DNA of 64,000 nucleotides from Tupaia tana (lineage: Eukaryota; Chordata; Mammalia; Scandentia; Tupaiidae), in contig JAKSZU010000002.1 in the NCBI GenBank assembly GCA_026018925.1, positions 53,028,337 to 53,092,336 of the forward strand, read 5' to 3'. The first letter of the stretch is position 1, and each line of letters opens with the position of its first letter. A program made the position numbers and the translations under genes. This document shows positions 31,019 through 40,863 of the stretch, piece after piece. The notes under the pieces are model-generated. The model searched no databases. It was not told where the DNA came from and was given only the letters and a program-made list of their open reading frames with translations.

Positions 31019-31149
31019 AGAATGCCACCTTTTTTAAAAAAATCATTAATGAACCAATATCAATATATTAGCATTATATATTGTCAGTATATTAGCATTA
31101 ACACACTTTATTCAGATTTCCTTAGTTTTTACCTAATGTTTTTCTCTTT

Positions 31150-31358
31150 TTTAAAGTTCATTTCTTTCTTTCATGATAGAGACAGACACAGGAAGAGACA
31201 GGGACATAGGCACTCCAACATCACCATTCTGTGATCTATTCCCAGTCTTGGCTGGCCCAGATCATGGGCCTGGGTGCTCGAGGAGGTCCTAGGATGCACA
31301 TTTAGGACCTTCCCCATGTGGCCCTGTTATAGTGCCACTGTGACATCACCTGGCCCCC
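31150..31358 (-). mobile_element. tSINE-C copy in L1
   Basis: Bounded by interruption of the L1 order (TGTTTTTCTCTT left, TGTTCTTTTTCT right). Holds ATGATAGAGACAGACACAGG, GGCTGGCCCAGATCATGGGC, GCCACTGTGACATCACCTGG. Reads as a tRNA-headed SINE in reverse. Confidence 0.6.
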
Positions 31359-31554
31359 ACTGTTCTTTTTCTGTTCCAGGATCCCACCTAGGATGCCAAA
31401 TTGCATTTAGTTGTCATGTACCTTAGGCTCCTCTTGCCCACGACGCTTTCTCAGACTATCCCTGGTTTTGATGATCTTGACAGTATTGAGGAGTACTTAG
31501 ATATTTTGCTTAATTCCTCAGTTGAGATGTATATAACTGAAAAAGGATTTTCCC

Positions 31555-31792
31555 TTGATTCATGAGACAGTGTGGGTGCACACATCTAAGAGTCAGAGAG
31601 AGAGGGGAGCATCATCCAGTCTGGTTACGCTGCGACCCCCTTCCTCCAGTCTCCCAGCCCATCGGATCTTGGGCACTTGCATGTACGCTCGGTGTCTCAG
31701 GCCAATTTGGCCAGGGATTGGAACCAGTGTTGCCCTGTGGGATCCAGCTTCTTGTTAACAGTGCATTTCTGCTGGGACATGCAGCTGGTCCT
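31555..31792 (-). mobile_element. Old tSINE (A/C-like) in L1
   Basis: Contains AGTCAGAGAGAGAGGGGAG, CATCGGATCTTGGGCAC, CCAGGGATTGGAACC and GCAGCTGGTCCT in the reverse SINE order; bounded by L1 sequence. Confidence 0.7.
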
Positions 31793-31937
31793 AATTTACT
31801 TATGATGGTTAGGCAGGGTTTTAGGAGAAAGGCCAGAGAGATCCAGGACCACGTTTGTCACATCATATCAAGAATACATACTAGATCACCTGTCCGAGGA
31901 TGTGTTTATCAGTTCCTATGCTTTGACATTGCTCCTT

Positions 31938-32158
31938 GGGGTAGCCCTTTGGCCTAGCAGTTAAGGGAGCTGCATCCCACATGATCGACAGGGTGGTTTG
32001 AGTCTTAGCTCTGTCAGTTTGAGAAACATGCTGAGCATAGGTGCATCTATGTCTAAAATCCCAGCTGGGTGGAGAAAGGAAGAAGAGATTACATAGCGAT
32101 CACACCCCATTGAGGGGTGCTTTCTCTTTCCCTCTCTCTCTGATGAGTCCAGGAAAAT
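31938..32158 (+). mobile_element. Old tSINE (A-like) in L1
   Basis: Head GGGGTAGCCCTTTGGCCTAG, box B GGTTTGAGTCTTAG, dyad trace CACACCCCATTGAGGGGTG, CT block. ATTATTCC-type sequence follows as L1 resumes. Confidence 0.78.
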
Positions 32159-32204
32159 AATCACATAAAATTATTCCTCCCCCCTCTTTCTATGCTGTAC
32201 TCTT

Positions 32205-32360
32205 CGTTATTTTGGTTGTATTTATTATTTTAAAAATATTGACCAGAGACAGAGAGACAGAGAGGGTAAATAAGAAAGCAAGCTGCCAGGTCTGGGACTT
32301 GAACTGTACTTGACCACATGGGAGTCCAGTGCCTTAACCACCACGCCACCTGCCAGCCCC
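32205..32360 (-). mobile_element. tSINE-B copy in L1
   Basis: Ends CACCTGCCAGCCCC. L1 target ATGCTGTACTCTTCG before and ATACTATACTCTTTG after. Confidence 0.92.
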
Positions 32361-32599
32361 CATACTATACTCTTTGTAAGGAAAACTCTACTCATACTCC
32401 ACACTTAGGGAATGAGGTGTTGTACTTCGTCTCCTAGAGGGTGGAATGGCTCCATAAATTACTGAGATTCCTTCTGCAAGAGAGATTTGCGTTCTCCCCC
32501 ATTTATTTACTTAATCATTTATGTATATCGGTATTGACTTATGGGTATTTATATTTTGGGTGATAACTTATCTCTTCATCTATCTTTTTATGGGCTTTC

Positions 32600-32930
32600 T
32601 CTGCCTAATAGTATGTTGTGGACGACTTTCAAAATCCATAAACAGAGGAGATCATCATAACTCCTAGAGGTGAGATGTATTTAATTAATCCTCTACTGAT
32701 GTACATTATTTCTTCCAATTTTTCCTGATTTCCCACAATACTGGAATGACATCCTCATATACTCATGTTGTACATTTGTGTGACTATATCTTAGTTCATT
32801 TTCCCAATCCATTTTACACTTACAGGATGTTCTCCGTTCTTTGGGCACATCTTGTTTTCCTTAGTTCACACTTTTTTTCCTCTATCTGGAATTCAGGGCT
32901 CAACCAGAAGGCTACTTGCCATAGAAGCTC
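32600..32930 (-). mobile_element. Possible further old L1 relic
   Basis: CTCTACTGATGTACATTATT, CTTCCAATTTTTCCTG and ATGACATCCTCATATACTC resemble an antisense L1 3' UTR order, weakly. Confidence 0.4.
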
Positions 32931-32944
32931 TTCTTTAGTGTTTT

Positions 32945-33106
32945 CTTTTTTAAAGAATTATTTAATTAATTAATTTATTTTTAATTTGACCCGGGGGTGG
33001 GGAGGGAGAGAGAGAGAGAGATACCAAGCCACCAGGTCCAGTACTAGAACCGCAGTCAGGCAAGTGGGAGTCCAGCGCCCTTGACCACCATGCCAGCTGC
33101 CGGCCC
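32945..33106 (-). mobile_element. tSINE-B copy, last before the promoter
   Basis: TTCTTTAGTGTTTT and TTCGTTAGTGTTTT flank it. Next SINE to the right starts at 35569. Confidence 0.94.
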
Positions 33107-33769
33107 CTTCGTTAGTGTTTTGAAGAGAATTTAATGGTTCCATCCTCCTCTCTCTGTTGTACATTTAGTCACAGTTATCATCAGAGCCTCCTATTCTATT
33201 CCAGGACCTTTTCCTACTAGTTAATGAATGGATAGAGGCAGAAAGGTGATTGATCACACTCATCTGTGTACTCCATTAGCGTGGTGGGCATATAAAGTCG
33301 TTTACATCGTTTGACTTGGAAGTGAAGACTCCGAGTAACCGAGAAATGAGTACAAGTTCTCACTATTGCATAACTAGTTGCTGCTTCTTTTTCACTGGAC
33401 ATTCATCTGCCCTGCTGGCTTTCAGGAGACAGGTGTAAGAGATAAGTTTTACTTTTTATTTAAAGTGAAAACAGCTGTGCTATAGTTGGAAAGTAATTTC
33501 TAGTTCTCAAAAACTGTTTGTTGATTGGTGACTTTGGAACTGCAGTCTGTGTCTTCCAAAACGAACATCTCCAATGTGCCAAGTGTTTACAGGAAATTGC
33601 CAGATTCCTTCCGACTTCCTTTTCAAGCAGGCAGGTGGCATAACACATTTTGCATATAATAATTAGTCCTAGAAGGTGAACGCCAAAAATAAAAACAAAA
33701 CCGAGAGACAATGTTGGTTTGGCGGTGACGCTGCGGCAGAGTTGCAACTACAGAACACATGCTGCAGTC
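33107..33769. other. Upstream flank of SLC16A10, SINE-free
   Basis: Unique-looking sequence between the last SINE and the CpG island; regulatory content is plausible but no site is proven here. Confidence 0.5.
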
Positions 33770-34030
33770 CTGACGCCCCATCCAGTCCGCGCCTAGGAGG
33801 AGTCGCACCCCTTCTGTTCCTACTCGGAGGCGCGGTGACCTACACATCAGTGACTCCCCTCTAGGAGGAGGCCCGGCGGTAGACGCGCGCGCAGTCACCG
33901 CCACCGGCGGGCACCTGGGGCCGCGCGCTACGAGGCGCCACGCCTCCGCTCGCCGAGGCCCAATCATCTGGAGGCTCCGGGGGCACGTCCCGCCGCCGGC
34001 CACGCCCCCAGCCGGCGGGGCCGGGGGCGC

Positions 34031-34037
34031 CTTTAAG
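34031..34037 (+). promoter_or_regulatory. TATA-like CTTTAAG motif
   Basis: The only AT-rich hexamer inside the GC-rich core, about 260 bp before the start codon. It could position transcription about 25-30 bp downstream; CpG-island promoters often lack a real TATA box, so this is tentative. Confidence 0.35.
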
Positions 34038-34294
34038 AACCCGCCACCCGCCGCGGGCTCGGCCGGGGTGCGGGGCTGTGGGCTGGGAGGCTCGAGTGCG
34101 GAGTCCTAAGCTGCTCGCGCGTCGCCGCTGTCCTCGCTACCGCCTCTGCGCCGCCCGCCGCCCGCCTGCCGGGGGCTCCACCGCCCTCCCCTCGGCCTCG
34201 CTAGCCCGCCCGGCGCTGGGCAGCTCCTCTGCGAGCCCGCTGGGAACTCGCGCCCTTAGCGCTCGGCCGGCGCCCGAGGGGGCCACCTCGGGCC

Positions 34295-34625
34295 ATGGTG
34301 CCCTCCCAGGAGTCCACCGCCGCGCGGGGGACGAGCGAGGCGCAGCCGCCCGGCCCCACACCCATGGGGGCTGCTCCGCCCCCGGACCCGGGTCCCTCGG
34401 ACGGCTCAGAGGCGGTTGCCGAGAAGGTGGAGGTGGAGCTGGCGGGGTCCGCGGGTGCGGAGCACCGTGAGCCCCCCGAGGGCGGCTGGGGCTGGCTGGT
34501 GATGCTGGCGGCCATGTGGTGCAACGGGTCGGTGTTCGGCATCCAGAACGCCTGCGGGGTGCTCTTCGTGTCCATGCTGAAGACTTTCGGGTCCAAGGAC
34601 GATGACAAGATGGTCTTCAAGACAG
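34295..34625 (+). CDS. SLC16A10: SLC16A10 first coding exon (TAT1/MCT10), partial
   Basis: Encodes residues 1-110 plus one base of codon 111 of the sodium-independent aromatic amino-acid transporter, a major-facilitator (SLC16) protein of the plasma membrane that carries Phe, Tyr, Trp and, by family knowledge, thyroid hormone. Residues 1-60 form an acidic, Pro/Gly/Ala-rich cytosolic tail (SEAVAEKVEVELAG). Residues 62-68 (EGGWGWL) are the SLC16 signature before membrane segment 1 (about 67-93, LVMLAAMWCNGSVFGIQNACGV cited in part). SKDDDKMVFKT leads to the exon end. The start is set by GGGCCATGG, a good Kozak context, and no earlier ATG occurs back to 34060. The exon ends ACAG before GTGAGG, phase 1, as expected for human KTAWVG (from memory). 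The remaining exons lie outside the window. Compared with the human protein I remember, the tail is shorter by a few residues and Lys replaces Glu at residue 96. Confidence 0.97.
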
Positions 34626-34631
34626 GTGAGG
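34626..34631 (+). other. SLC16A10: 5' splice site of SLC16A10 intron 1
   Basis: AG before GTGAGG at the point where the protein stops resembling the transporter. The following in-frame residues (GEALHPLRP) are intronic. Confidence 0.95.
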
Positions 34632-35568
34632 CGCTGCACCCGCTGCGGCCGACCGAGGGGACAGGCGCGGGTTCCCGAGCGCATCTCCCGTGCGGGTTGT
34701 GGGTCCGCGCCGCAGTGTGGGGAGGCAATGAGCGGTGGGTCTGTCCGGTTGCAGAACGAGCCTTCAGGTCCTGGGGCCTCGGCGTACCTGGCTTTGTATG
34801 GAATCCAGAAGCTGAGACTATGTGCTTGAAGACAAGTAGCACAACTTACTTGCCCAGGTCTTCCTCTTTTCCCTGTGCAGAGTTGTCGCTAACAGTCTGC
34901 AGTAGACTTTCCTCTTAAGGTTTGAAAACAGAACCTCCCATCCGCAACAACGTCGCACTGTCATTTTTACGGTCTGTCAGAGCTTGACTGCGGGGTTGTT
35001 GACCATCTGCCTCCAGGGCTGCACAGGGGTGTGTCTCTTGGCCCGGAGTGCTGGCCCAGGAGTTTGGCAAGGTGGGTGAGATTTATCCCAAGGTCAACGG
35101 GAGTTCCCAAGAGAGGTCTGAGAGAGAGTTGCGGTTTGGGGCCCTCCACCCCACTCTGTGCTAAAGAGACAACTGAAATCAGCCACTGGGAAGAGGAAGG
35201 TTGCCCCTTCCTGCTGTGTTCTTTGATATTTTTTTGCCATATAGTAAATTAGATGCAAAGGTGCAAGCTCAGCATTTTCCCTCTGTAGCTCGTTATTACC
35301 ATGACTTATTGCGCAATCAGGCAAAAAGACAAATATAAGACCTTCTGTATAACGCTTTTATATGCATTATTTCACTTCTTTCTGCAAGAAGGGCGTTGTC
35401 GAGTCCATTTGGTAGAGAACACTGAGCTCAATAAAGTGCCTTCGTGAGTGGAATGGAGAATAGAGCACACACCAGTTTACCTTCAAGGGCAAAATGACTA
35501 ACTCCAGATTCCCCCCATACACACCCACTTAACCTTAATTTTATACATTTTTTAGAGTGAATGTTTCT
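34632..35568 (+). other. Start of SLC16A10 intron 1, SINE-free
   Basis: GC-rich at first, then ordinary. No exon recognised. A weak antisense MIR is at 35340-35430. Confidence 0.7.
35340..35430 (-). mobile_element. MIR SINE relic
   Basis: TTATATGCATTATTTCACTT, GAAGGGCGTTGTCGAGTCC, TGGTAGAGAACACTGAGC follow the antisense MIR order loosely. Confidence 0.4.
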
Positions 35569-35836
35569 TTTTTTAAAATTTTTGAGAGGTTTTTGCAATA
35601 GGGCGCATGGGCTCACCAGAAAGACAGAGACAGAGAGACAGAAAGCGAGGAATCACCCTCCAGGGGGGATGGCCACGCCGCAATCCCTTCTCCATCCTCC
35701 TTTCAGGATCTTGGGCACACACACACACACACACACTTGTGCCTGGCATGCGTTTAAGCCACCAGGTCGGGGACTTGAACTGTGGTCGATTACATGGGAG
35801 TCCAGTGACATAGCCATTATGCTAACTGCTGGTCCC
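35569..35836 (-). mobile_element. tSINE-A copy
   Basis: First SINE of intron 1, full length with a CA repeat in the body. AGTGAATGTTTCTT and AGTGAATACTTCTT flank it. Confidence 0.95.
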
Positions 35837-36124
35837 TATAGTGAATACTTCTTAGGTCTTTAGTGTGCGTACAAGGAATAAGAAGGATTGTAACAACAAA
35901 TTCTAAGGCAAAAATAATGCTGGGTAATGTTGAGAGTTTTAAAACCTTATTTAAATAGTATACTATTTTATCGTTCTGCAACTTGCTTATCTTATTCTGC
36001 ATCATGTTTGCCACTTACCCATGTAGTTAGTTCCTCAATTTGAACTGGTAGCTCAAATTCTATTTCATGTTATTTTCTGTTGTATAAGTATACTGTACTT
36101 CATGTATGCTCCCTTTAATTGACT

Positions 36125-36378
36125 TTTTTTTTTTTTTTTTTTTTTTTTTGGAGAGGTTTTTGCTATAGGGTGTGGGCGCCAGAAAGATAGACAAAAGCGA
36201 GAAATCGCTACCCAGGGGAGATGGCCACACCGCAATCCCTTCTCCATTCTCCTCTCGGGATCTTGGGCACGCATGCACATGTGCCCAGCGTGAGTTTAAG
36301 CCACTGGGTCTGGGACTTGAACTGCGGTCAACTACATGGGAGTCCAGTGATGTAGCCATTACACCATCTGCTGGTCCC
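36125..36378 (-). mobile_element. tSINE-A copy
   Basis: T run of about 26; CT block shortened (GCGCCAGAAAGATAGAC); ends CATCTGCTGGTCCC. Confidence 0.94.
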
Positions 36379-36542
36379 AAAATTTGACATATAAATTGCT
36401 TCCAAACTTACTAAAAACAATGCAGCAGTTCATACTGTCTTAGGTTGATTCCTTGTCCATGTGGATAAGGTACCATACTTAACCTTAAATTTCTGTTAAA
36501 TAGCTATTGGAGCTGCCATGTTATGCAGATCAAAGGCCTAGG

Positions 36543-36703
36543 TATTGGCAGGCAGGTGCCGTGGTGTTTAAGGTTCTGGACTCCCACGTGGCTGACTGCA
36601 GTTCATGTCTTGGACCTGGCAGCTTGCTTTTGTTCCCTCTGGTGAGTGCATGTGCCCTATAGCAAATTAAATAAATGAAAAATTAAATAAATCTTTTTAA
36701 AAA
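36543..36703 (+). mobile_element. tSINE hybrid: B body with A end
   Basis: B-type head to GGCAGCTTGCTTTTGTTCCC, then A-type GAGTGCATGTGCCCTATAGC and AAATTAAATAAATG. Confidence 0.86.
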
Positions 36704-36711
36704 AGGGCTGG

Positions 36712-36960
36712 GGCGGGGGGACAACAGGCTGTCTAGTGGTTAAGGCACTGAACTTTCATGTGGTTGACCACAGTTTGAGTCTCGATTTTGGGCTTGAACT
36801 CATGCCAGGCACATGTGTGTACATGTGCAAAATCCTGAGAGGAGAGTGGAGGAGAAGGGGTTGATGAATGACCACCCCCTCTGGGGGATGGTCACTTTCT
36901 GCCTCTCTGTCTCTCTAGTGAGTGCATGCACCCTATAACAAAAAAATCTCTACAAAAAAA
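36712..36960 (+). mobile_element. tSINE A-old copy
   Basis: Starts within a G run, body with CCCCCTCTGGGGG dyad, ends CACCCTATAAC and A tail. Confidence 0.89.
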
Positions 36961-37006
36961 GGGATAGGTACACAAGTGTTAAAATGATTATAACATGGCC
37001 TTATTT

Positions 37007-37178
37007 ATTTTAAAAAATAATTATTTAATTTTATTTGTTACTATTTATTTATGTTTTTAATTTGACCAGAGAGAGAAAGGGAAAATGAGATAGCAAGCCA
37101 CCAGGTCTGGGACTTGAACTACAGCAGCAGGCCATGTGGGAGTCCAGTGTCTTAACCACCATGCCTCCTGCCAGCCCC
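37007..37178 (-). mobile_element. tSINE-B copy
   Basis: AACATGGCCTTATTTA and AACATGTCCTTCCTTA flank it. Ends CTCCTGCCAGCCCC. Confidence 0.93.
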
Positions 37179-37644
37179 AACATGTCCTTCCTTATTTTTA
37201 AGGATGGTAAAGTTTAGCATGGTAGATGTATATACAGTAGTAAACAAAAATAACTTCTCGTCCTTTGTCTATGAATATTGGGTATTTGGGAGGGAAAGCT
37301 CAAGAAGGAGGCAAAATTGATGGAAGTTGGCATTTTAAGATTAGTTCTTGCAGCTTTTAGTGTATTCTTGCCTGGGATTATAGATTTTGATGCAGTCAAA
37401 ATAATAGTAGTCTTTTCTTTACTGTTGATTTTGCAAACTCAGGTGAACAGATCCATTAGTGCCTGTGCGTTTTCCTTCTTTCTTTCCTACCTTCCTTCCT
37501 TCCTGAGAGGGAACAACTGCTTGAGAGAGACTATTTCCTTGCCAGGGATCAGAATTTTGCATGGTTGAAAGGTCTGCCTACTGTCTCCAAAGTTGGTGGC
37601 AATGTCTCAGTGCTGGGGGGCTGACACTGAGGAAGAGGAAAGGT
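37179..37644. other. Intron 1 stretch, no gene seen
   Basis: About 465 bp unassigned; contains a short TTCC patch (37470-37505). Confidence 0.5.
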
Positions 37645-37653
37645 ACCTGGTTT

Positions 37654-37659
<6 letters not shown>

Positions 37660-37685
<26 letters not shown>

Positions 37686-37933
37686 AGAAGTTTTTGCTAT
37701 AGGGCGCATGCGCTCGCCAGACAGACAGAGAGAGACAGAGAGACAGAAAGCAGGAAATCACCCCCCGGGGGGATGGCCACGCCACAATCCCTTCTCCTCC
37801 ATTCTCCTCTCGGGATCTTGGGCATGCACGCACACGCGCCTGGCGTGAGTTTAAGCCACCGGGTCCGGGACTCGAACCACGGTCGACTACGTGGGAGTCC
37901 AGCGACATAGCCATTACACTAACTGCTGGTCCC
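37660..37933 (-). mobile_element. tSINE-A copy
   Basis: Near-consensus with canonical box B (GGTTCGAGTCCC). Perfect 15-bp target duplications at 37645-37659 and 37935-37949. Confidence 0.97.
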
Positions 37934-37949
37934 AACCTGGTTTGTCTCT

Positions 37950-38814
37950 TGAACTCTTTGAAACTCTATATTTTTGGTTTTGAGGACTGTCTTCCTCCAT
38001 TTACTCAATATAGTCCTCGTTATCTCCCTCTGCCACATTTGTGTATGTGTAGCGTGTAAACAGCTGTATGGAGGTGTGCCGTTAAATGTGTGAAGATTTT
38101 TGTGCTTACTTGTGTGACTGGTAGGTGTGGTGGTGCCCTTGCACAAGGGAGCCCAATTCAGGGGTAAGTGGGGATCGAAACCCACCTCCGTTCTGTGTGC
38201 CCTTTGTCTGAGTCCCACAAAGGGGCCATACGCACTTGTAATGGCCTTGTGTGACACAGCAGCTAGAGTGAACAATGGCCATTGCTTGCCTGCTAGATGA
38301 ATCTGAAGGGTTGAGGGAAGAAAACAGATTTAAGCTCAGCTGTGAAAAAATGGTTACAGCTTAGTCTTTAAGCTAGTTATTAATGAGATCTCCCTCTTCC
38401 ACCCTTATTTCCCTCTGCACACGTGTGTACGTGCATTTGTACATACGCGGACACACACACACAGTGTTTCCTAAAGTCCATCATCTACGACAGGCACCGA
38501 AGTATTTGAGAATAACTGCTTTGAAGTTTGACTGTTCAGGCTTTTTATTTTGATATTCTAATGCTGAGTCATCTATGATCAAACATATGCAAGCTTCAAG
38601 TACAAAGCAAAAAATATCCGGAATTTGTTGAAGGCTTTTATTTTTCAAAGTTTCAGTGCATTGTCTTATTCGTGATTGATAATCCTGGCATTAGAAGGCA
38701 GTTCTGTCTCCCTGTTCGCATGAACTTGGAACTGATAGTATGTGATTAGCCCACGGGTACAGAGGAAGGTGGTGATGGCATGGGAATGAGGACGCGTTTC
38801 TGGACTACTTCCTC
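37950..38814. other. Intron 1 stretch, SINE-free, no gene seen
   Basis: About 865 bp without recognised repeats other than a short CA run near 38450. Confidence 0.5.
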
Positions 38815-38955
38815 TGGCTAAGCCCATTACAGGCATTCCTACTTCAGCCTTACTGCAACCCTGTGAGATAGGCTTTATTGATATCTTTCTTTTCAGATGT
38901 GGAAACTCAGGCTTAGAAAATTTAAATAAGCAATGGAGCCAGAAGTCAATTCCAG
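38815..38955 (-). mobile_element. MIR SINE relic
   Basis: ACTGCAACCCTGTGAGATAG, TATTGATATCTTTCTTTTCA and GATGTGGAAACTCAGGC are the antisense MIR core in order. Confidence 0.68.
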
Positions 38956-38999
38956 ATGTATCCGGTTCTCTCCTGGGTACTGTAGAGATAGTGACTGAG

Positions 39000-39455
39000 G
39001 GGCTGGCAGGTGGCATGGTGGTTAAGGCTGCTGGACTCCCACATGGTCGATTGCAGTTTGAATCTCGGATCTGGCATCTTGCTTTCTCACTTTTCCTCTC
39101 TCTTTTTCTCTCACTCTGTCCCTCTCTGGTCAAATTAAAATAAATAAATAGGGAATCAGCAGTTAGCGTAATGGCTATGTTGCTGGACCTCCCACGTAGT
39201 CGACCGCAGTTCGCGTCCCAGATCCGGTGGCTTAAAACTCACTCCGGGTGCGTGTGCGTGCGTGCCCAAGATCCCGAGAGGAGAATGGAGGAGAAGGGAT
39301 TGCGGCAGGGCCATCCCCCCTGGGGGATGATTTCTCGCTTTCTCTCTCTCTGTCTCTCTCTGTCTGTCTGGCGAGCGCACGCGCCCTATAGTGAAAACCT
39401 CTCAAAAAAAAAAAAATAAAGATAAATAAGATAATTCTTAAAAAAATATATAGAA
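39000..39455 (+). mobile_element. tSINE-B copy holding a nested tSINE-A
   Basis: Head at 39000, tail resumes after 39418 (AAATAAGATAATTCTT). Perfect 16-bp target duplications at 38984-38999 and 39456-39471 bracket both elements. Confidence 0.95.
39151..39418 (+). mobile_element. tSINE-A copy, young, nested
   Basis: GGGAATCAGCAGTTAGCG head and box B region AGTTCGCGTCCC; inserted in the A-rich tail of the tSINE-B, same orientation. Confidence 0.96.
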
Positions 39456-39471
39456 AGAGATAGTGACTGAG

Positions 39472-40093
39472 AGAGACAAGAGTAGCTGTTCCCAGGGAGT
39501 TTAGAATCTGTTTTGGGATCCAAAGGATCAATTATTAAGAAGTAATAGAATATTTCCCTGAGGCATTTGTAATATAACAGAACTCAATTTTATTCCAAAA
39601 GTGAAATTCTAAGGAAATTTTGATAGGTGGTGGGGGCGGCGAAGGCACTTGATGGCCTCTTTCTTTTTGCTATAAATCTCACTTTGTTATAAATCTCACT
39701 TTGTGAAATTTAGGCTTTGGAAAGGAAAGCAAGCTGGTCTCCAAGTTGGGCAGTAGAACCAATGGAAAATGCTGATGGCATCACAGCTCTGTTATGGTGC
39801 CCAGCTGCCCATGACATGGCACTCAGAGGTGTGTCTCACAGCCTGCTGAGTCAGTAGCACTCGTCCTGGGGGGTCAGAGGGAGCAAGCTGAGTTTGAGCT
39901 GTCACTTTCCAGGTTCTTTTTACCTGTTCACACGTGCATGCTTCTTACCCAAGTGGAGGAAATCAGAAAGTTTTGGGAAAACTGAACCAGGTATGCAAAT
40001 TAACTGGAACATTGGTTTTTCCTTAAAAATCATAACTTTGTTTTAACTCTGCAGGATATTGGAAATCACAGGGAACTGAGATGAGTCCAGGTT
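39472..40093. other. Intron 1 stretch, no gene seen
   Basis: About 620 bp unassigned. TATAAATCTCACTTTGT occurs twice in a row near 39673-39703, a small tandem duplication. Confidence 0.5.
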
Positions 40094-40381
40094 TTTGTTT
40101 TGTTTTGTTTTTTAGGTTTGCCCTAGGGCACTTGCACTGGCAGGAGAGAGTGACAGTGTGAAGGAAAGTGAGAAATCCCCCCATAGGGGGATGGCCAAGC
40201 AGAAATCCCTTCTCCTCCATTCTCCTCCTGGGATTTTGGGCACCTAGTGTGATTTTTAAAGCTGGCGTGATTTTTAAGTTGCCAGGTCCTATGTGATTTT
40301 CATGCTGCCAGGTCCTAGACTTGAACCAAGGTTGGCCATGTGGGAGGGTGGCTCCTTAACCACCTTGCCACCTGCTGACCC
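40094..40381 (-). mobile_element. tSINE A-old copy with internal triplication
   Basis: TGAGTCCAGG precedes and follows it. Within it, a GTGATTTTTAA-GCTGCCAGGTCCT-like segment is repeated about three times (40248-40318). Confidence 0.9.
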
Positions 40382-40596
40382 TGAGTCCAGGATTCTTTTA
40401 TCTTTCTTACGTAGTGCTCTGGACATTCTCTGGGATCTTGCTAGGGTAGTAATCTCACCTATTTATCTATTATTTTCACTGGAGAAAAGAAAGTATTTTA
40501 ATGGTTTATTGACTTTTACAGGAAAATTATTTAAAAATAATTTTTTCCTGTGTATTTTTAGAATCAATATTTAGGGAAGTTAATGAAATCTTTTTT

Positions 40597-40863
40597 TTTT
40601 TAATTTTTTTTTTTTGGAGAGGTTTTCGCTATAGGGCGCGTGCGCTCGCCAGACAGAGAAAGACATAGAGACAGAAAGCGAGAAATCACCCCCCAGGGGG
40701 GATGGTCATGCCGCAATCCCTTCTCCTCCATTCTCCTCTCGGGATCTTGGGCACGCACGCACACGCGCTCAGTTTGAGTTTTAAGCCACCGGGTCCGGGA
40801 TGCGAACCGCGGTCGACTACGTGAAAGTCCAGTGACATAGCCATTACGCTAACTGCTGGTTCC
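40597..40863 (-). mobile_element. tSINE-A copy, young subfamily
   Basis: CATAGAGACAG, GGTCATGCCGC, box B GGTTCGCATCCC, TGGTTCCC end. AATGAAATCTTTTT and AATGATATCTTTTT flank it. Confidence 0.97.

Larger units (their letters stand above)
30735..32575 (-). mobile_element. L1M LINE 3' region, antisense, with five SINE inserts
   Basis: The order is the familiar antisense L1M 3' UTR: GATTTATAGAAATATTGCAA, TTCAGATTTCCTTAGTTTTT, TTCCAGGATCCCACC, TTTAGTTGTCATGTACCTTA, GACAGTATTGAGGAGTACTT, CACATCATATCAAG, ATACTCCACACTTAGGG, CTCCCCCATTTATTTACTTA. Inserts at 30857, 31150, 31555, 31938 and 32205 make it longer than its own about 800 bp. Confidence 0.88.
33770..34760 (+). promoter_or_regulatory. SLC16A10: CpG-island promoter of SLC16A10
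   Basis: A sharp rise in G+C and CpG (many CGCG and GCCGCC words) surrounds exon 1, in strong contrast to the AT-rich flanks. GC-box-like words (CCACGCCCCC near 34000, GGGGGCGCC at 34023) lie just upstream of a TTTAAG motif. The exact start site cannot be read from sequence alone; 34050-34100 is a reasonable guess. Confidence 0.85.

Noticed and set aside
31562-31957. 131-codon plus-strand open frame
   Set aside because: Lies across an old SINE inserted in an L1 relic.
33623-34003. 126-codon minus-strand frame at the CpG-island edge, possibly a divergent transcript
   Set aside because: No coding signature; a divergent non-coding transcript is possible but nothing in the sequence proves it.
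34078-34470. Open frame of 130 codons over the exon 1 region in another frame, and the 213-codon antisense frame 34842-34201
   Set aside because: High G+C removes stops by chance. The plus frame has no ATG start, and neither shows a known domain. The transporter frame explains this sequence.
34626-34918. Continuation of the transporter frame past codon 110
   Set aside because: Resemblance to SLC16A10 ends exactly at ACAG before GTGAGG, so the rest is intron.
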